The notes under the pieces were generated by a model that was not told where the DNA came from, did no database searches, and was given only the letters and a program-made list of their open reading frames with translations. This document shows positions 44,982 to 54,688 of a stretch of DNA of 64,000 nt, in pieces (the stretch's first letter is position 1; every line of letters begins with the position of its first letter). The DNA is from Xanthomonas sp. CFBP 8443 (GTDB lineage: Bacteria; Pseudomonadota; Gammaproteobacteria; Xanthomonadales; Xanthomonadaceae): positions 3,038,001 to 3,102,000 of the forward strand of contig NZ_CP102592.1 of the NCBI RefSeq assembly GCF_025666195.1, read 5' to 3'. Position numbers and translations under genes: made by a program.

Positions 44982-47054
44982 ATGCAGACAGGCAAAGACA
45001 CCACCCTCCGGCTGATGATCGTCGACGACAGCGGTGAAGACGCCGAGGCGATCGTCAGCAGCCTGCGCAACAGCGGCATCGCGGTGCGGCCGTCGCGGCC
45101 GCAGCACGCGGAGGAGCTGGGCGCGATGCTCGCCGCGCAGCCGATCGACCTGGTGCTGAGCGCGCGCTCGCAGGCCATCCCGCTGCCGCAGGTGCTGCAG
45201 CGCGTGGGCGCCAGCGGCAAGGACATCCCGGTGATCCTGCTCGCCGACAGCATCGACGAGAACGAATGGATCGAGGCGGTGGCCGGCGGCGCGCGCGCGA
45301 TCGCGCTGCGCCAACGCCCCGAACACCTGCTGGCGGTGCTGCGCAACACTTGGGCCGACCTGCAGGCGCGCCGCGGGCTGCGCCGGATCGAGGCGCAGAT
45401 GCGCGAGACCGAGCGCCGCTGCGACGCGCTGATCGCCTCCTCGCGCGATCCGATCGCCTACATCCACGAAGGCATGCACATCCGCGCCAACGAGGCCTAC
45501 CTGGAGATGTTCGGCTTCGACTCGTTCGACGACGTCGAAGGCATCTCGCTGCTGGACATGGTCGCGCCGCAGCACGTGGAGGAGTTCAAGCAGCTGCTGA
45601 AGGCGCTGGGCAAGGGCGAGCCGCCGCCGGCGCAATACCAGGTCGACGCGCGCACGATGGCCGGCGAGAGCTTCCCGGCGACGATGGAGTTCGCCACCGC
45701 CAGCTACGAGGGCGAGGCCTGCGTGCAGGTGGTGTTCCGCCGCCGCGAGGAATTCGATCCGGAACTGGCGCGCGAGGTCGAGGACCTGCGCCAGCGCGAC
45801 CAGGTCACCGGCCTGCTCAACCGCCCGACCTTCATGCTGGCGCTGGAGAACGCGGTGGCCCAGGTCGGCCGCGGCGACGGCCACTACGGCTTCCTGCTGG
45901 TCGAGCCCGACCACTACGCGCGGTTGCTGGCCGACATCGGCCTGGACTCGGCCGACGCGCTGGTGGCGGCGCTGGCCCAGCACCTGGCCGCGGCGATCGA
46001 CGGCGATGTGCAGGCCGCGCGCTTCGGCGAGCACAACTTCGCGCTGCTGCTGCAGGGCGACTATGCCCGCACCGCGGCGCTGGCCGAGCGCCTGCTCAAT
46101 GCCTACGCCGCGCACGTGTTCAGCGTCGGCGAGCGCTCGGCCACGGTCACCGTCAGCATCGGCGGCGTGCAGATCGGCGAGAAGATCGCCACCGTCGGCC
46201 AGGTCCTGGCCCGCGCCAGCGAGAACGTGCAGGCCACGATCGAGCTGGGCGGCAACGCCTGCAAGATCTTCGACCCCGGCGCGGCCGACCGGGTCGAGGA
46301 AGAGCGCATCCAGCGCTGGGTGCAGCACCTGCGCGCAGCGCTGGCCGGCGACGGCTTCCTGCTGCACTACCAGCCGGTGCTGAACCTGCAGGGCGAGCCG
46401 CACGAGCTGTACGAGGCCTACCTGCGCCTGGAACGCAACGACGAGATCATCGGACCGACCACCTTCCTCGGCATCGCCGCCGAGCACGGGCTGATGGCCG
46501 ACATCGACCGCTGGGTGGTGGCGCGCGCGATCGCGGTGATCGGCGAGCGCCAGCGCGCCGGCCATGCCACCAGCCTGCTGGTCAAGATCAGCCCGGACGC
46601 CTTCGCCGACCCGCAGATGGTGGAGCTGATCCGGCGCGAGCTGGCCGCGCACGGGGTGCCCGGCGAGCGCCTGTGGCTGCAGACGCCCGAGGCCAAGGTG
46701 TTCACCCACCTGCGCAACGCGCAGCAGTTCCTCGCCCATGCCACCGGGCTGGGCTGCAAGGTCGGGCTGGAGCAGTTCGGCTCGGGCCTGGACTCGTTCC
46801 AGCTGCTGGCGCACTTCCAGCCCTCGTTCCTGAAGCTGGACCGCGGCTTCACCCAGGACCTGGCGCAGACCCGCGAACACCAGGAAAAGATCCGCGAGAT
46901 CACCGAGCGCGCGCAATCGGCCGGGATCCGCACCATCGCCGAGTTCGTCGCCGACGCCACCTCGATGAGCCTGCTGTTCAGCGCCGGCGTCGACTACGTG
47001 CAGGGCGAGTTCGTGGGCCTGGCGGCGCCGGGGATGACGTTCGATTTTGCTTGA
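44982..47054 (+). CDS. fimX: FimX/Filp-type c-di-GMP receptor (REC-PAS-degenerate GGDEF-EAL)
   Basis: A 690-residue cytoplasmic signalling protein. Order: a receiver-like domain (LRLMIVDDSGEDAEAIV) lacking a clear phosphoacceptor, a PAS domain (RDPIAYIHEGMHIRANEAYLEMFGF), a GGDEF domain, and an EAL domain. The GGDEF motif is replaced by GEHNF at residues 349-353. The EAL motif is EAY at 478-480 (YEAYLRLER), so neither cyclase nor phosphodiesterase activity is expected. FimX of this architecture binds c-di-GMP through the EAL domain and, in xanthomonads, works with a PilZ protein to control type IV pili and virulence. Length and organisation match Xanthomonas FimX/Filp. Confidence 0.92.
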   Translation: MQTGKDTTLRLMIVDDSGEDAEAIVSSLRNSGIAVRPSRPQHAEELGAMLAAQPIDLVLSARSQAIPLPQVLQRVGASGKDIPVILLADSIDENEWIEAVAGGARAIALRQRPEHLLAVLRNTWADLQARRGLRRIEAQMRETERRCDALIASSRDPIAYIHEGMHIRANEAYLEMFGFDSFDDVEGISLLDMVAPQHVEEFKQLLKALGKGEPPPAQYQVDARTMAGESFPATMEFATASYEGEACVQVVFRRREEFDPELAREVEDLRQRDQVTGLLNRPTFMLALENAVAQVGRGDGHYGFLLVEPDHYARLLADIGLDSADALVAALAQHLAAAIDGDVQAARFGEHNFALLLQGDYARTAALAERLLNAYAAHVFSVGERSATVTVSIGGVQIGEKIATVGQVLARASENVQATIELGGNACKIFDPGAADRVEEERIQRWVQHLRAALAGDGFLLHYQPVLNLQGEPHELYEAYLRLERNDEIIGPTTFLGIAAEHGLMADIDRWVVARAIAVIGERQRAGHATSLLVKISPDAFADPQMVELIRRELAAHGVPGERLWLQTPEAKVFTHLRNAQQFLAHATGLGCKVGLEQFGSGLDSFQLLAHFQPSFLKLDRGFTQDLAQTREHQEKIREITERAQSAGIRTIAEFVADATSMSLLFSAGVDYVQGEFVGLAAPGMTFDFA

Positions 47055-47110
47055 AGAGCCGGGACGCGGGACTCGGGACTCGGGACCCGGAAAAGCGCGC
47101 GAACGGACGC
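47055..47110. repeat. short GGGACTCGGGACTCGGGACCCGG tandem
   Basis: Three imperfect copies of CGGGACT/CGGGACC at about 47063-47092 follow the fimX stop. A similar CCGGTCCCGGGTCC tandem precedes dbpA at about 29509-29536. These look like one family of short intergenic repeats; no function is visible. Confidence 0.6.
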
Positions 47111-47162
47111 GGTGATGGTGTGGGGCGGGATCCTTCCCGCCCCGACTGGTTCGAGCGGGCGC

Positions 47163-48050
47163 TCAGCTCACCGTCGCGTTGACGTGCGAGGCGCGCAGGG
47201 TGGCGATGCGCTCGGACAGCGGCGGGTGGCTCATGAACAGCTTGCGCAGGCCCTGGCCGAGGCCGCCGGCGATGCCGAACGCCTGCACCTGCGACGGCAG
47301 CGTGCTCTGCCCGTGGTTGAGTTCCAGCCGCTGCAGCGCCGCGATCATCTTGCCGCGACCGGCCAGGCTGGCGCCGCCGGCGTCGGCGCGGAACTCACGG
47401 TAGCGCGAGAACCACATCGCGATCATCGTCGCGAACAGGCCGAACACCATCTCCAGCACCATCACGATCGCGTAGTAGGCCAGACCACGGCGGCCGCCCT
47501 CGCGATTGCCGGACAGATACCCGTCGACGATCCCGCCGACCACCCGCGCCAGCACGATCACGAAGGTGTTCAGCACGCCCTGCAGCAGCGCCATCGTCAC
47601 CATGTCGCCATTGGCGACATGGCTGATCTCGTGGGCGAGCACCGCCTCGGCCTCGTCCTCGGTCATGTTCCGCAGCAGACCGGTGGAGACCGCGACCAGC
47701 GCATTGTTGCGGTTGGCGCCGGTGGCGAAGGCATTGATCTCCGGCCCGTCGTAGACCGCGACCTCGGGCATGCCGATGCCGGCGGCCTGCGCCTGCCGCC
47801 GCACCGTCTCCAGCAGCCAGCGCTCGGTGTGGTTGCGCGGCTCGGTGATCACCTGCGCGCCGGTGGCGCGCTTGGCCATGAACTTGGACAGCAGCAGCGA
47901 CACCAGCGAGCCGCCGAAGCCGAACAGCGCGGCCATCACCAGCAGCCCGCCCATCTGATTGGGATTGATGCCGAACACGGACATGACAATGCCGGCCAGC
48001 ACCAGCACCGCCAGATTGGTGATGAGGAACAGGGCGATTCGATTGAACAT
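47163..48050 (-). CDS. htpX: membrane-bound zinc protease HtpX
   Basis: A 295-residue M48 peptidase of the inner membrane that helps FtsH remove damaged membrane proteins. Two N-terminal helices ([19 protein letters not shown] and [21 protein letters not shown]) are followed by [22 protein letters not shown], the zinc motif HEISH at residues 140-144, two further helices, and the third zinc ligand in [13 protein letters not shown]. The end [13 protein letters not shown] is the conserved family C-terminus. ATG 48050 gives exactly the family length. It is convergent with fimX. Confidence 0.96.
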   Translation of the reverse strand: MFNRIALFLITNLAVLVLAGIVMSVFGINPNQMGGLLVMAALFGFGGSLVSLLLSKFMAKRATGAQVITEPRNHTERWLLETVRRQAQAAGIGMPEVAVYDGPEINAFATGANRNNALVAVSTGLLRNMTEDEAEAVLAHEISHVANGDMVTMALLQGVLNTFVIVLARVVGGIVDGYLSGNREGGRRGLAYYAIVMVLEMVFGLFATMIAMWFSRYREFRADAGGASLAGRGKMIAALQRLELNHGQSTLPSQVQAFGIAGGLGQGLRKLFMSHPPLSERIATLRASHVNATVS

Positions 48051-48152
48051 GTAGGCGTGGACTCCGCACCGGGAAAATGAAGGACTGCCTCGAATCTGCG
48101 GCGCGGACAGCTTGAATTCAAGCGCGCACCTGACCGACGATTCAGCTTGCCC

Positions 48153-49061
48153 ATGCCCTCGCCTCCCTACCGCGGCCGTTTCGCGCCCTCGCCCACCGGC
48201 CCACTGCACCTGGGCTCGCTGCTCGCCGCGTTCGGCAGCTGGCTGCTGGCGCGCCATGCCGGCGGCGAGTGGCTGCTGCGCATCGAGGACGTGGACCGGC
48301 CGCGCAGCGTGCCCGGCGCGGCCGAGCGCCAGCTCGCCAGCCTGCGCGCCTGCGGCCTGGAAGCGGACGCGCCGATCCTGCGCCAGAGCGAGCGCGGCGC
48401 GGTCTACCAGGCCGCGGCGCAGCGCCTGCTGCAGGCCGGACTGGCGTTCGCGTGCAGCTGCAGCCGCAGCGAGCTGGCCGCACAGGGCGGCGTGCACCAT
48501 CGCTGCGTGGCGACGCAGCCGCGGCCGCAGCCGGCGCTGCGCTTGCGGGTGGCGCCGCACAGCGTGGTCGCGTTTCGCGACGGCGTGCGCGGCGAGGTCG
48601 CCCAGGACGTGTACGCCGAAGTCGGCGACTTCGTGCTGCTGCGCGCCGACGGCTGCTGGGCCTACCAGCTGGCGGTGGTGGTCGACGACGCCGCGCAGGG
48701 CATCAGCGACGTGGTGCGCGGCGCCGACCTGCTCGATTCCACGCCGCGGCAGATCCTGCTGCAGCGCGCGCTGGGCCTGCCGACGCCGAACTACCTGCAC
48801 CTGCCGCTGCTGCTCGGCGCCGACGGCCGCAAGCTGTCCAAGTCGCACGCCGCGCTGCCGCTGGACGACGCCGATCCGCTGCCCGCGCTGCGCCTGGCCT
48901 GGGCGCTGCTGGGCCAGGTTCCGGCAGCGCTGGCCGGCGCCGGCTCGGTGGCCGCGCTGCTGGCGGCGGCGCTGCGCGGCTTCGAGCCGGCGCGGCTGCC
49001 GGCGCAGGATCGGACGCCGCGCGACGCGGCCGGTATCCCCAGCGACACCAAGGCTGACTAG
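48153..49061 (+). CDS. gluQ: glutamyl-Q tRNA(Asp) synthetase
   Basis: A 302-residue paralogue of glutamyl-tRNA synthetase that lacks the anticodon-binding domain and attaches glutamate to the queuosine base of tRNA-Asp. The HIGH-like motif is [20 protein letters not shown], the zinc-binding part ACSCSRSEL followed by HHRC, and the KMSKS-like loop is [13 protein letters not shown] near residue 230. [26 protein letters not shown] is the conserved active-site region. ATG 48153 is used; a TTG two codons earlier is in frame. Queuosine synthesis is represented elsewhere in the window by queG. Confidence 0.95.
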   Translation: MPSPPYRGRFAPSPTGPLHLGSLLAAFGSWLLARHAGGEWLLRIEDVDRPRSVPGAAERQLASLRACGLEADAPILRQSERGAVYQAAAQRLLQAGLAFACSCSRSELAAQGGVHHRCVATQPRPQPALRLRVAPHSVVAFRDGVRGEVAQDVYAEVGDFVLLRADGCWAYQLAVVVDDAAQGISDVVRGADLLDSTPRQILLQRALGLPTPNYLHLPLLLGADGRKLSKSHAALPLDDADPLPALRLAWALLGQVPAALAGAGSVAALLAAALRGFEPARLPAQDRTPRDAAGIPSDTKAD

Positions 49062-49119
49062 AATCGAGGTTTCGGCCGCAACGCGGCCCTCTCCCCTCTT
49101 CCCTATCCGGAGCGAATCC

Positions 49120-49860
49120 ATGACATCACGCGTTGCGCTGGTCACCGGCGGTACCGGCGGCATCGGCACTGCGATCTGCGAGCGGCTGGCCGCGCAGGGC
49201 CACCGCGTGGCCAGCAACTACCGCGACGAGCCCAAGGCGCGCGCCTGGCAGCAGCGCATGCGCGACCGCGGCCACGAGATCGCCATCGTCGCCGGCGACG
49301 TCGCCTCGCCCGACCACGCGCAGGCGCTGGTGCAGGAGGTGGAGCGGCAGCTCGGCCCGGTCGAGGTGCTGGTCAACAACGCCGGCATCACCCGCGACAC
49401 CACCTTCCACAAGATGACCGCCGAGCAGTGGCACGAGGTCATCAACACCAACCTCAACTCGGTGTTCAACGTCACCCGCCCGGTGATCGAAGGCATGCGC
49501 AAGCAGCGCTGGGGCCGGGTCATCCAGATCAGCTCGATCAACGGCCTGAAGGGCCAGTACGGCCAGGCCAACTACGCCGCGGCCAAGGCCGGCATGCACG
49601 GCTTCACCATTTCCCTGGCGCGCGAGAACGCCGGCTACGGCATCACCGTCAACACCGTCTCGCCGGGCTACGTGGCCACCGACATGGTCATGGCGGTGCC
49701 GGAAGAAGTGCGCGCCAAGATCATCGCCGACATCCCGACCGGGCGCCTGGGCAGGCCGGAAGAGATCGCCTACGCGGTGGCGTTCCTGGTCGCCGAGGAA
49801 GCGGCCTGGATCACCGGTTCCAACCTGGACATCAACGGCGGCCACCACATGGGCTGGTAG
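49120..49860 (+). CDS. phaB: acetoacetyl-CoA reductase (short-chain dehydrogenase)
   Basis: A 246-residue NADPH-dependent enzyme that reduces acetoacetyl-CoA to (R)-3-hydroxybutyryl-CoA for polyhydroxyalkanoate synthesis. The nucleotide site is [30 protein letters not shown] is the typical PhaB stretch, the catalytic Ser is in [15 protein letters not shown], and Tyr/Lys in [12 protein letters not shown]. The C-terminal INGGHHMGW is almost diagnostic for PhaB. GGAG lies before the ATG. It is followed by a terminator and then by phaR. No PHA synthase gene lies within the window. Confidence 0.95.
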   Translation: MTSRVALVTGGTGGIGTAICERLAAQGHRVASNYRDEPKARAWQQRMRDRGHEIAIVAGDVASPDHAQALVQEVERQLGPVEVLVNNAGITRDTTFHKMTAEQWHEVINTNLNSVFNVTRPVIEGMRKQRWGRVIQISSINGLKGQYGQANYAAAKAGMHGFTISLARENAGYGITVNTVSPGYVATDMVMAVPEEVRAKIIADIPTGRLGRPEEIAYAVAFLVAEEAAWITGSNLDINGGHHMGW

Positions 49861-49961
49861 CGATGGCGACTGAACCGCTCAGGTCGGCAGCGGCACAGTC
49901 GAGGTAACGCTACCGAAAATGCTGCAGCTGGCATCGCGTGTCCCGCATCGGCGCCGCGCGC

Positions 49962-49982
49962 ATGCTGCGCAGCATTTTTTTT
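49962..49982 (+). terminator. intrinsic terminator after phaB
   Basis: ATGCTGCGCAGCAT is a small hairpin directly followed by eight T residues, about 100 bases past the phaB stop and before phaR. Confidence 0.8.
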
Positions 49983-50073
49983 GCCGCCGGCCCCGAGTTC
50001 AGGGGCTTGCGGCGGTTGCAAGCCCTGCTGCGCTGCGCCATGCTGCGCGCCTACCGTCAAGAGCGACCGCTTC

Positions 50074-50589
50074 ATGGCTGAGATCCGCATCATCAAGAAG
50101 TACCCCAATCGCCGCCTCTACGACACCGAGATTTCCAGTTACATCACCATCGAAGACGTCCGCCAGTTGATCATCGACGGCGAAGAATTCGAGGTCCGCG
50201 ACGCCAAGACCGGCGAAGACCTGAGCCGCGCGGTGTTGCTGCAGATCATCGCCGACCAGGAACAGGACGGCGAACCGATGCTGTCCACCCAGCTGCTCAG
50301 CCAGATCATCCGCTTCTACGGCGATTCGCTGCAGGGCTTCATGGGCAACTACCTGGAGCGCAGCATGCAGGTGTTCCTGGACCAGCAGCAGCAGTTCCGC
50401 CAGCAGATGGGCAATCTGCTCGGGCAGACGCCGTGGACCATGATGAACCAGCTGACCGAGCGCAACATGGAGCTGTGGCAGGAATTCCAGCGCAACCTCG
50501 GCACCGGTTTCGGCCGCCCCGCCGCCGGCGCCGCCAAGCCGAGCGAGCCGCCGGCCGCCGGTGCCGCACCGAAGTCGCGGGCGCGCTGA
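50074..50589 (+). CDS. phaR: polyhydroxyalkanoate synthesis regulator PhaR
   Basis: A 171-residue repressor that senses PHB granules. The N-terminal PHB/PHA-accumulation regulator DNA-binding domain is IIKKYPNRRLYDTEISSYITIEDVRQLI, followed by the PHB-binding part EQDGEPMLSTQLLSQIIRFYGDSLQGFMGNYLERSMQVFL and the Gln-rich helix DQQQQFRQQMGNLL. The C-terminal tail is Ala/Pro-rich and probably flexible. In other bacteria PhaR binds granules and releases phasin promoters when polymer is made. Separated from phaB by a terminator, so it is likely transcribed on its own. Confidence 0.95.
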   Translation: MAEIRIIKKYPNRRLYDTEISSYITIEDVRQLIIDGEEFEVRDAKTGEDLSRAVLLQIIADQEQDGEPMLSTQLLSQIIRFYGDSLQGFMGNYLERSMQVFLDQQQQFRQQMGNLLGQTPWTMMNQLTERNMELWQEFQRNLGTGFGRPAAGAAKPSEPPAAGAAPKSRAR

Positions 50590-50621
50590 GGCGTCCCGTA
50601 GAGCGCATCGCCGCTCGCACC

Positions 50622-50691
50622 TTGTAGGAGCGGCTTCAGCCGCGACAGGCTTTACTGACAATGCCTGTCGCGGCTGAAGCCGCTCCTACAA
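50622..50691. repeat. perfect TTGTAGGAGCGGCTTCAGCC palindromic pair
   Basis: Two inverted copies of TTGTAGGAGCGGCTTCAGCCGCGACAGG-type sequence around a 14-base spacer (CTTTACTGACAATG), a match of about 27 bases per arm. Located between convergent phaR and the TraB/GumN gene, as for the copy at 2093. Probably acts as a bidirectional terminator or is a mobile palindrome. Confidence 0.92.
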
Positions 50692-50761
50692 AAATGTCCC
50701 TACTCCTAACCGGCGCACACGGCGCTGCATTGGCTCGGCGCTGCAATCCTGTTGTCGCTGC

Positions 50762-51718
50762 TCAGCGCGAACGCGGCGCTGGCGACGCCCGGATCCGCTC
50801 GACCTTGTAGCCGCGCGCGCGCAGCGCTTCGACCACGCCGTCGGGGCCGAGCAGATGCAAGGCGCCGACCACCACCAAGGTGTCGCCCTGGCCATCGCGC
50901 AGGCGCTGTTCCAGCCGCGGCAGCCAGGCCTGGTTGCGATCGACGTTGATGCGCTGGTACAGGCGCGGATAGTCGCGCTTCATCTCCACGCCGATCTCCT
51001 GCCACAGCTGGCGCTCGTCGCCGCGGCGCCAGGTGTCGTGCAGGCGCCGGGTCTGCGCCGCGCCCTGTTCGGCATCGTCGAGCGCTTCGATCAGCATCTG
51101 CCGCTGCTCGAGCGGCTCCATGCCGTCGAGCATCGCGATCTGCGTCTGCGCGGTTTCCAGGCCTTCCACGGCCTTTCCGGCCTGCACCGCCATATCCATG
51201 AAATGCCGGTCCAGGCCGGCGTCGGCCTGCAGGCCCTGCGCCTTCATCTCGGCGATGCTGATGCTCAGGCCGACGAACCACGGTTCGAATCCGCCCATCT
51301 GCTGCAGCGGCAGGCCGTGGCCGTCGGCGTAGCGGCGCAGGCGCTGCCAGGTGGCCGCATCCAGGTCGTCCTGCAGGCGCTTTCCGTCCTGGCGTTGCGC
51401 CGCCTGCAGCATCTGCGCGCCCAGTTGCGGCGCGTCCACGTCCTGCGGCGACAGTTCGAACAGCAGCCGCGGCGACGCCGCGTACGCCGCATCGACCTCG
51501 CGCGCCAGCGGGTAATCGTCGGGCTTGAGCAGATGGAACGAGCCGAGCAGGTACAGCGCGCCGCGCGGCCCGTCGACCTTCCACAGCAGCGGCGTCGGCG
51601 GCGCGGGCGTGGCGCTGGGCGTGGCGACGGGAAGCGGTGCGCGCGCCGGCGCCGGTACGGCGGCGAACAGGGTCAGGCACAACAACAGGCTGCGCAGCAG
51701 GCGCGGAATCGGCGTCAT
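50762..51718 (-). CDS. TraB/GumN family protein, exported
   Basis: A 318-residue protein with a signal peptide (LLRSLLLCLTLFAAVPAPARA) and the TraB/GumN fold related to the Tiki metalloproteases. The paired GX2H motifs are GSFHLLKPDDYPL near residue 58 and VVGALHLLGPDGV near 290. GFEPWFVGLSISIAEMKAQGLQADAGLD between them is the conserved core with the E/R residues. GumN lies at the end of the xanthan gene cluster in Xanthomonas; this copy is outside such a cluster and its role is unknown. The start lies 16 bases after the end of the DUF1684 gene, so it probably belongs to the mutL operon. Confidence 0.92.
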   Translation of the reverse strand: MTPIPRLLRSLLLCLTLFAAVPAPARAPLPVATPSATPAPPTPLLWKVDGPRGALYLLGSFHLLKPDDYPLAREVDAAYAASPRLLFELSPQDVDAPQLGAQMLQAAQRQDGKRLQDDLDAATWQRLRRYADGHGLPLQQMGGFEPWFVGLSISIAEMKAQGLQADAGLDRHFMDMAVQAGKAVEGLETAQTQIAMLDGMEPLEQRQMLIEALDDAEQGAAQTRRLHDTWRRGDERQLWQEIGVEMKRDYPRLYQRINVDRNQAWLPRLEQRLRDGQGDTLVVVGALHLLGPDGVVEALRARGYKVERIRASPAPRSR

Positions 51719-51734
51719 CGGAGTCTCGGGTCAG

Positions 51735-52664
51735 TCAGTGCGCGGCGGCGTAGCTCTTCTCGCCGGCCTCCACCGCCAGGTCCAGCCGGTTCTCCGGCGG
51801 CGGCAGCGGGCAGGTCGCGAACGGGGTGAACGCGCACGGTGGGTTGTAGGCGCGGTTGAAATCCAGCACCACGCTGCCGTCGGCGTTGGGCGCCGGCACG
51901 TCCAGGAAGCGACCGGCCGGATAGCTGCCGCGGCCACTGGTGCGGTCGGCGAACACCACGAACAGCGGGCGCCCGGGTTCGCCGATCGCTTCCAGGCGCA
52001 GGCGCTTGCCGTCGCGCTCGAACTCCAGCGCGCCGGCATTGGGCGATTCGGTGGTGACGCCGATGATGTCGACGATCGGCAGGGTCTTGCCCGGCGCGTT
52101 GGGCACGAAGCGGCCGCGGATGCGCCAGGATTCGGCCGGCGGCCAGTCGCTCAACCCGGCGAAGCCGAGCCGGGTCGGCGCGTCGGCGTGCTTGACCCGC
52201 AGCGCATAGCGGCCGCCGCGCGCGATCAGGCTCAGCTTGCCCTTGCCGTCGTCGAACTCGACCACGCTGGGCGTGGCGTCGTGGTCGCTGTACAGGCGCG
52301 TGCGCCGCTGCAATGGCTTGCCGTCCATGCGCAGCGCCGCGCCGGGCTCCGGGGTCAGGAACACCTGCCCGTCCACGCGCGACACCAGCGCCATCCGCGC
52401 CGGTCCCACCGCCAGGCGGATGCCGCTGCCGGGACCGCTGCCGATGTAGTGTTCCTTCAGTTCCAGCCAGTGCAGGCCGACCAGGCTGGTCCAGCCGTCG
52501 GGCGCCTGCAGTTCCTGCCTGCGCTGTTCGCGCCAGCGCTGCTGATCGGCCAGGAACGCCTTGTCGGCGAGCGCCGGCGCGGCCGGTGCCGGCGCCTGCT
52601 TGCCGCATGCGCCCAACGCGAGCAGCGCGACGAGCAGCGCCGTCGTTCTTCCCCACTTGCCCAT
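51735..52664 (-). CDS. DUF1684 lipoprotein
   Basis: A 309-residue protein with a signal sequence and lipobox LLALGACGKQ near residue 20. The DUF1684 domain follows: WREQRRQELQAPDGWTSLVGLHWLELKEHYIGSG at the start, FVPNAPGKTLPIVDIIGV in the middle, and the highly conserved end GRGSYPAGRFLDVP, VVLDFNRAYNPPCAFTPFATCPLPPPENRLDL. The family is common in bacteria but has no known reaction. Its ATG overlaps the mutL TGA (TGATG), so it is translationally coupled to mutL. Confidence 0.92.
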   Translation of the reverse strand: MGKWGRTTALLVALLALGACGKQAPAPAAPALADKAFLADQQRWREQRRQELQAPDGWTSLVGLHWLELKEHYIGSGPGSGIRLAVGPARMALVSRVDGQVFLTPEPGAALRMDGKPLQRRTRLYSDHDATPSVVEFDDGKGKLSLIARGGRYALRVKHADAPTRLGFAGLSDWPPAESWRIRGRFVPNAPGKTLPIVDIIGVTTESPNAGALEFERDGKRLRLEAIGEPGRPLFVVFADRTSGRGSYPAGRFLDVPAPNADGSVVLDFNRAYNPPCAFTPFATCPLPPPENRLDLAVEAGEKSYAAAH

Positions 52665-54529
52665 CAGCGCCCCCGTAAGAACCATCGATCGATCTCGCCC
52701 AGCGTGAAGCGCGCCCAGGTCGGGCGTCCATGATTGCACTGCCCGGAGCGCTCGGTGGCTTCCATGTCGCGCAGCAGCGCGTTCATTTCCGGCACGGTGA
52801 GGCGCCGGTTGGCGCGCACCGCGCCGTGGCAGGCCATCGTCGACAGCAGTTCGTCGCGCGCGCCGGCGACGCGGCGGCTGTGGCCGTGCTCGCGCAGGTC
52901 GGTCAGCACGTCGCGCAGCAGAGCTTCCGGTTCGGCTTGGGCCAACAGCGCCGGGATGCTGCGCACGTGCAGCGACTGCGGGCCGCTGCGGGTGATCTCG
53001 AAGCCCAGCGCGGCCAGCGTGTCCGCCTCGCGCTCGGCGGTGTCGGCATCGCGCTCGCCCACCGCCAGGGTGATCGGCACCAGCAGCGGCTGCGCATGCA
53101 GGCCGATGCCGTCGTGCGCGTTCTTCAGCCGTTCGTAGCCGATGCGCTCGTGCGCGGCGTGCATGTCGACCACGATCAGGCCTTCGGCGTTCTCGGCCAG
53201 GATGTAGATGCCGTGCAGCTGCGCGATCGCATAGCCGAGCGGCGGCACGCCGCTGTCGGGCGAGGTCGGCGGCAGGCCGCCGGCCGCATCCTGGGCCTGC
53301 AGCGGCAGGGTCGCCGCCGCCCCATCGGCGCTCCCCGCGGGCGCGGCATACAGCGCCGCGTAGGCGGCCGGGGCCTCGTTGACGCGCAGGCCGAGCGGCG
53401 ATTGCGCCGGGCGCCATTGCGCGCCGTAGCCGCCGCCCCCGGTGCCGCTGCCCACCGCGCCGGACATCGGCAGCGCGCCGCCGGCATACGCCATCGGCGG
53501 CGCCTGCGCGGCATCGCCGGCGGTCGGCGTACTGCCGGCGCGGGTCTGCGCCAGCGCGTCCTGCAACGTGCGATAGACGAAGTCGTGGATCAGCCGCGCA
53601 TCGCGGAAGCGCACCTCGTGCTTGGCCGGATGCACGTTGACGTCGACCCGCGACGGCTCCAGTTCCAGGAACAGCACGTACGCCGGCTGGCGGCCATGGA
53701 ACAGCACGTCGCCGTAGGCCATCTTCACCGCATGCGCGACGCTGCGGTCGCGCACCGAGCGGCCGTTGACGTACAGATACTGCTGATCGGCGCTGGCGCG
53801 CGAATAGTGCGGCTGCGCGATCCAGCCGTGCAGGCGCAGCCCGGCGCCGCTGTGGTCCACGCGCAGCGCCTGCCGCGCGAAATCCTCGCCCAGGGTCTCG
53901 CCCAGCCGCGCATCCGAATACAGGTCGCCGGGCTTGTAGCGCCGCGACGGCTTGCCGTTGTGGGAGACGCGCAGCTCCACGTCCGGGCGCGCCAGCGCCA
54001 GCGAGCGCAGCCATTCCTCGATGTGGCCCAGCTCGGTGCGCTCGGCGCGCAGGAACTTGCGTCGTGCCGGCACGTTGTAGAACAGCTCGCGCACCTCGAC
54101 CGTGGTGCCCGGCGCCTGCGCGCGCGGCTGCACCTGGCCGACCTTGCCGCCGTCGACCTGCAGCGCCACGCCATGTTCGTCGCCGGGACGCCGCGAGGCC
54201 AGGGTGAAGCGGCTGACCGAGGCGATCGACGGCAGCGCCTCGCCGCGGAAACCGAGCGTGCCGACCGACTCCAGGTCGTCGAGCGAGGCGATCTTGCTGG
54301 TCGCGTGGCGCGAGACCGCCAGCGGCAATTCCTCCGGCGCGATGCCGCCGCCGTCGTCGCGGATCCGGATCAGGCGCACGCCGCCCTCTTCCAGGTCGAT
54401 GTCGACGCGGCGTGCGCCGGCATCCAGCGCGTTCTCGACCAGTTCCTTGACCACCGAGGCGGGACGCTCGACCACCTCGCCCGCGGCGATCTGGTTGATC
54501 AGGATGTCGGGCAACTGGCGGATGCTCAT
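52664..54529 (-). CDS. mutL: DNA mismatch repair protein MutL with endonuclease motif
   Basis: A 621-residue GHKL ATPase that links MutS recognition to strand removal. ATP site: [26 protein letters not shown] and [13 protein letters not shown]. The DNA-binding part includes [12 protein letters not shown] and [15 protein letters not shown] Gly/Ala/Pro-rich linker separates the C-terminal dimerisation domain, which holds the metal motif DMHA(X)2E(X)4E starting at Asp455, plus ACHGAVRAN and QCNHGRPT. These are the marks of MutL nicking enzymes in organisms without MutH. ATG 54529 opens directly on MSIRQLPD; upstream starts lack conservation. First gene of the mutL-DUF1684-TraB unit. Confidence 0.96.
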   Translation of the reverse strand: MSIRQLPDILINQIAAGEVVERPASVVKELVENALDAGARRVDIDLEEGGVRLIRIRDDGGGIAPEELPLAVSRHATSKIASLDDLESVGTLGFRGEALPSIASVSRFTLASRRPGDEHGVALQVDGGKVGQVQPRAQAPGTTVEVRELFYNVPARRKFLRAERTELGHIEEWLRSLALARPDVELRVSHNGKPSRRYKPGDLYSDARLGETLGEDFARQALRVDHSGAGLRLHGWIAQPHYSRASADQQYLYVNGRSVRDRSVAHAVKMAYGDVLFHGRQPAYVLFLELEPSRVDVNVHPAKHEVRFRDARLIHDFVYRTLQDALAQTRAGSTPTAGDAAQAPPMAYAGGALPMSGAVGSGTGGGGYGAQWRPAQSPLGLRVNEAPAAYAALYAAPAGSADGAAATLPLQAQDAAGGLPPTSPDSGVPPLGYAIAQLHGIYILAENAEGLIVVDMHAAHERIGYERLKNAHDGIGLHAQPLLVPITLAVGERDADTAEREADTLAALGFEITRSGPQSLHVRSIPALLAQAEPEALLRDVLTDLREHGHSRRVAGARDELLSTMACHGAVRANRRLTVPEMNALLRDMEATERSGQCNHGRPTWARFTLGEIDRWFLRGR

Positions 54530-54688
54530 GTCGGCTCCTGCGCGCACTGCGGCGCGCACGCGCAATGCAGACGCCGCGCGATCGCGCCGGATTCGGAAAC
54601 GGGAGAACAGCAACGGTTACGGAACATCGGCACGGCTCACGGCGCGGACGCCGTCATGAGGATCAGCCGGCGATGATAGCCGAGCGCC

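Noticed and set aside
48051..49217. An N-terminal extension of HtpX by about 390 residues
   Set aside because: It would be antisense to gluQ and phaB; ATG 48050 opens on the first membrane helix of HtpX.
51735..54014. A 759-codon frame joining DUF1684 to part of the mutL antisense or shifted frame
   Set aside because: Only the last 309 residues form a protein with signal peptide and family motifs; the upstream part is mutL in another frame.
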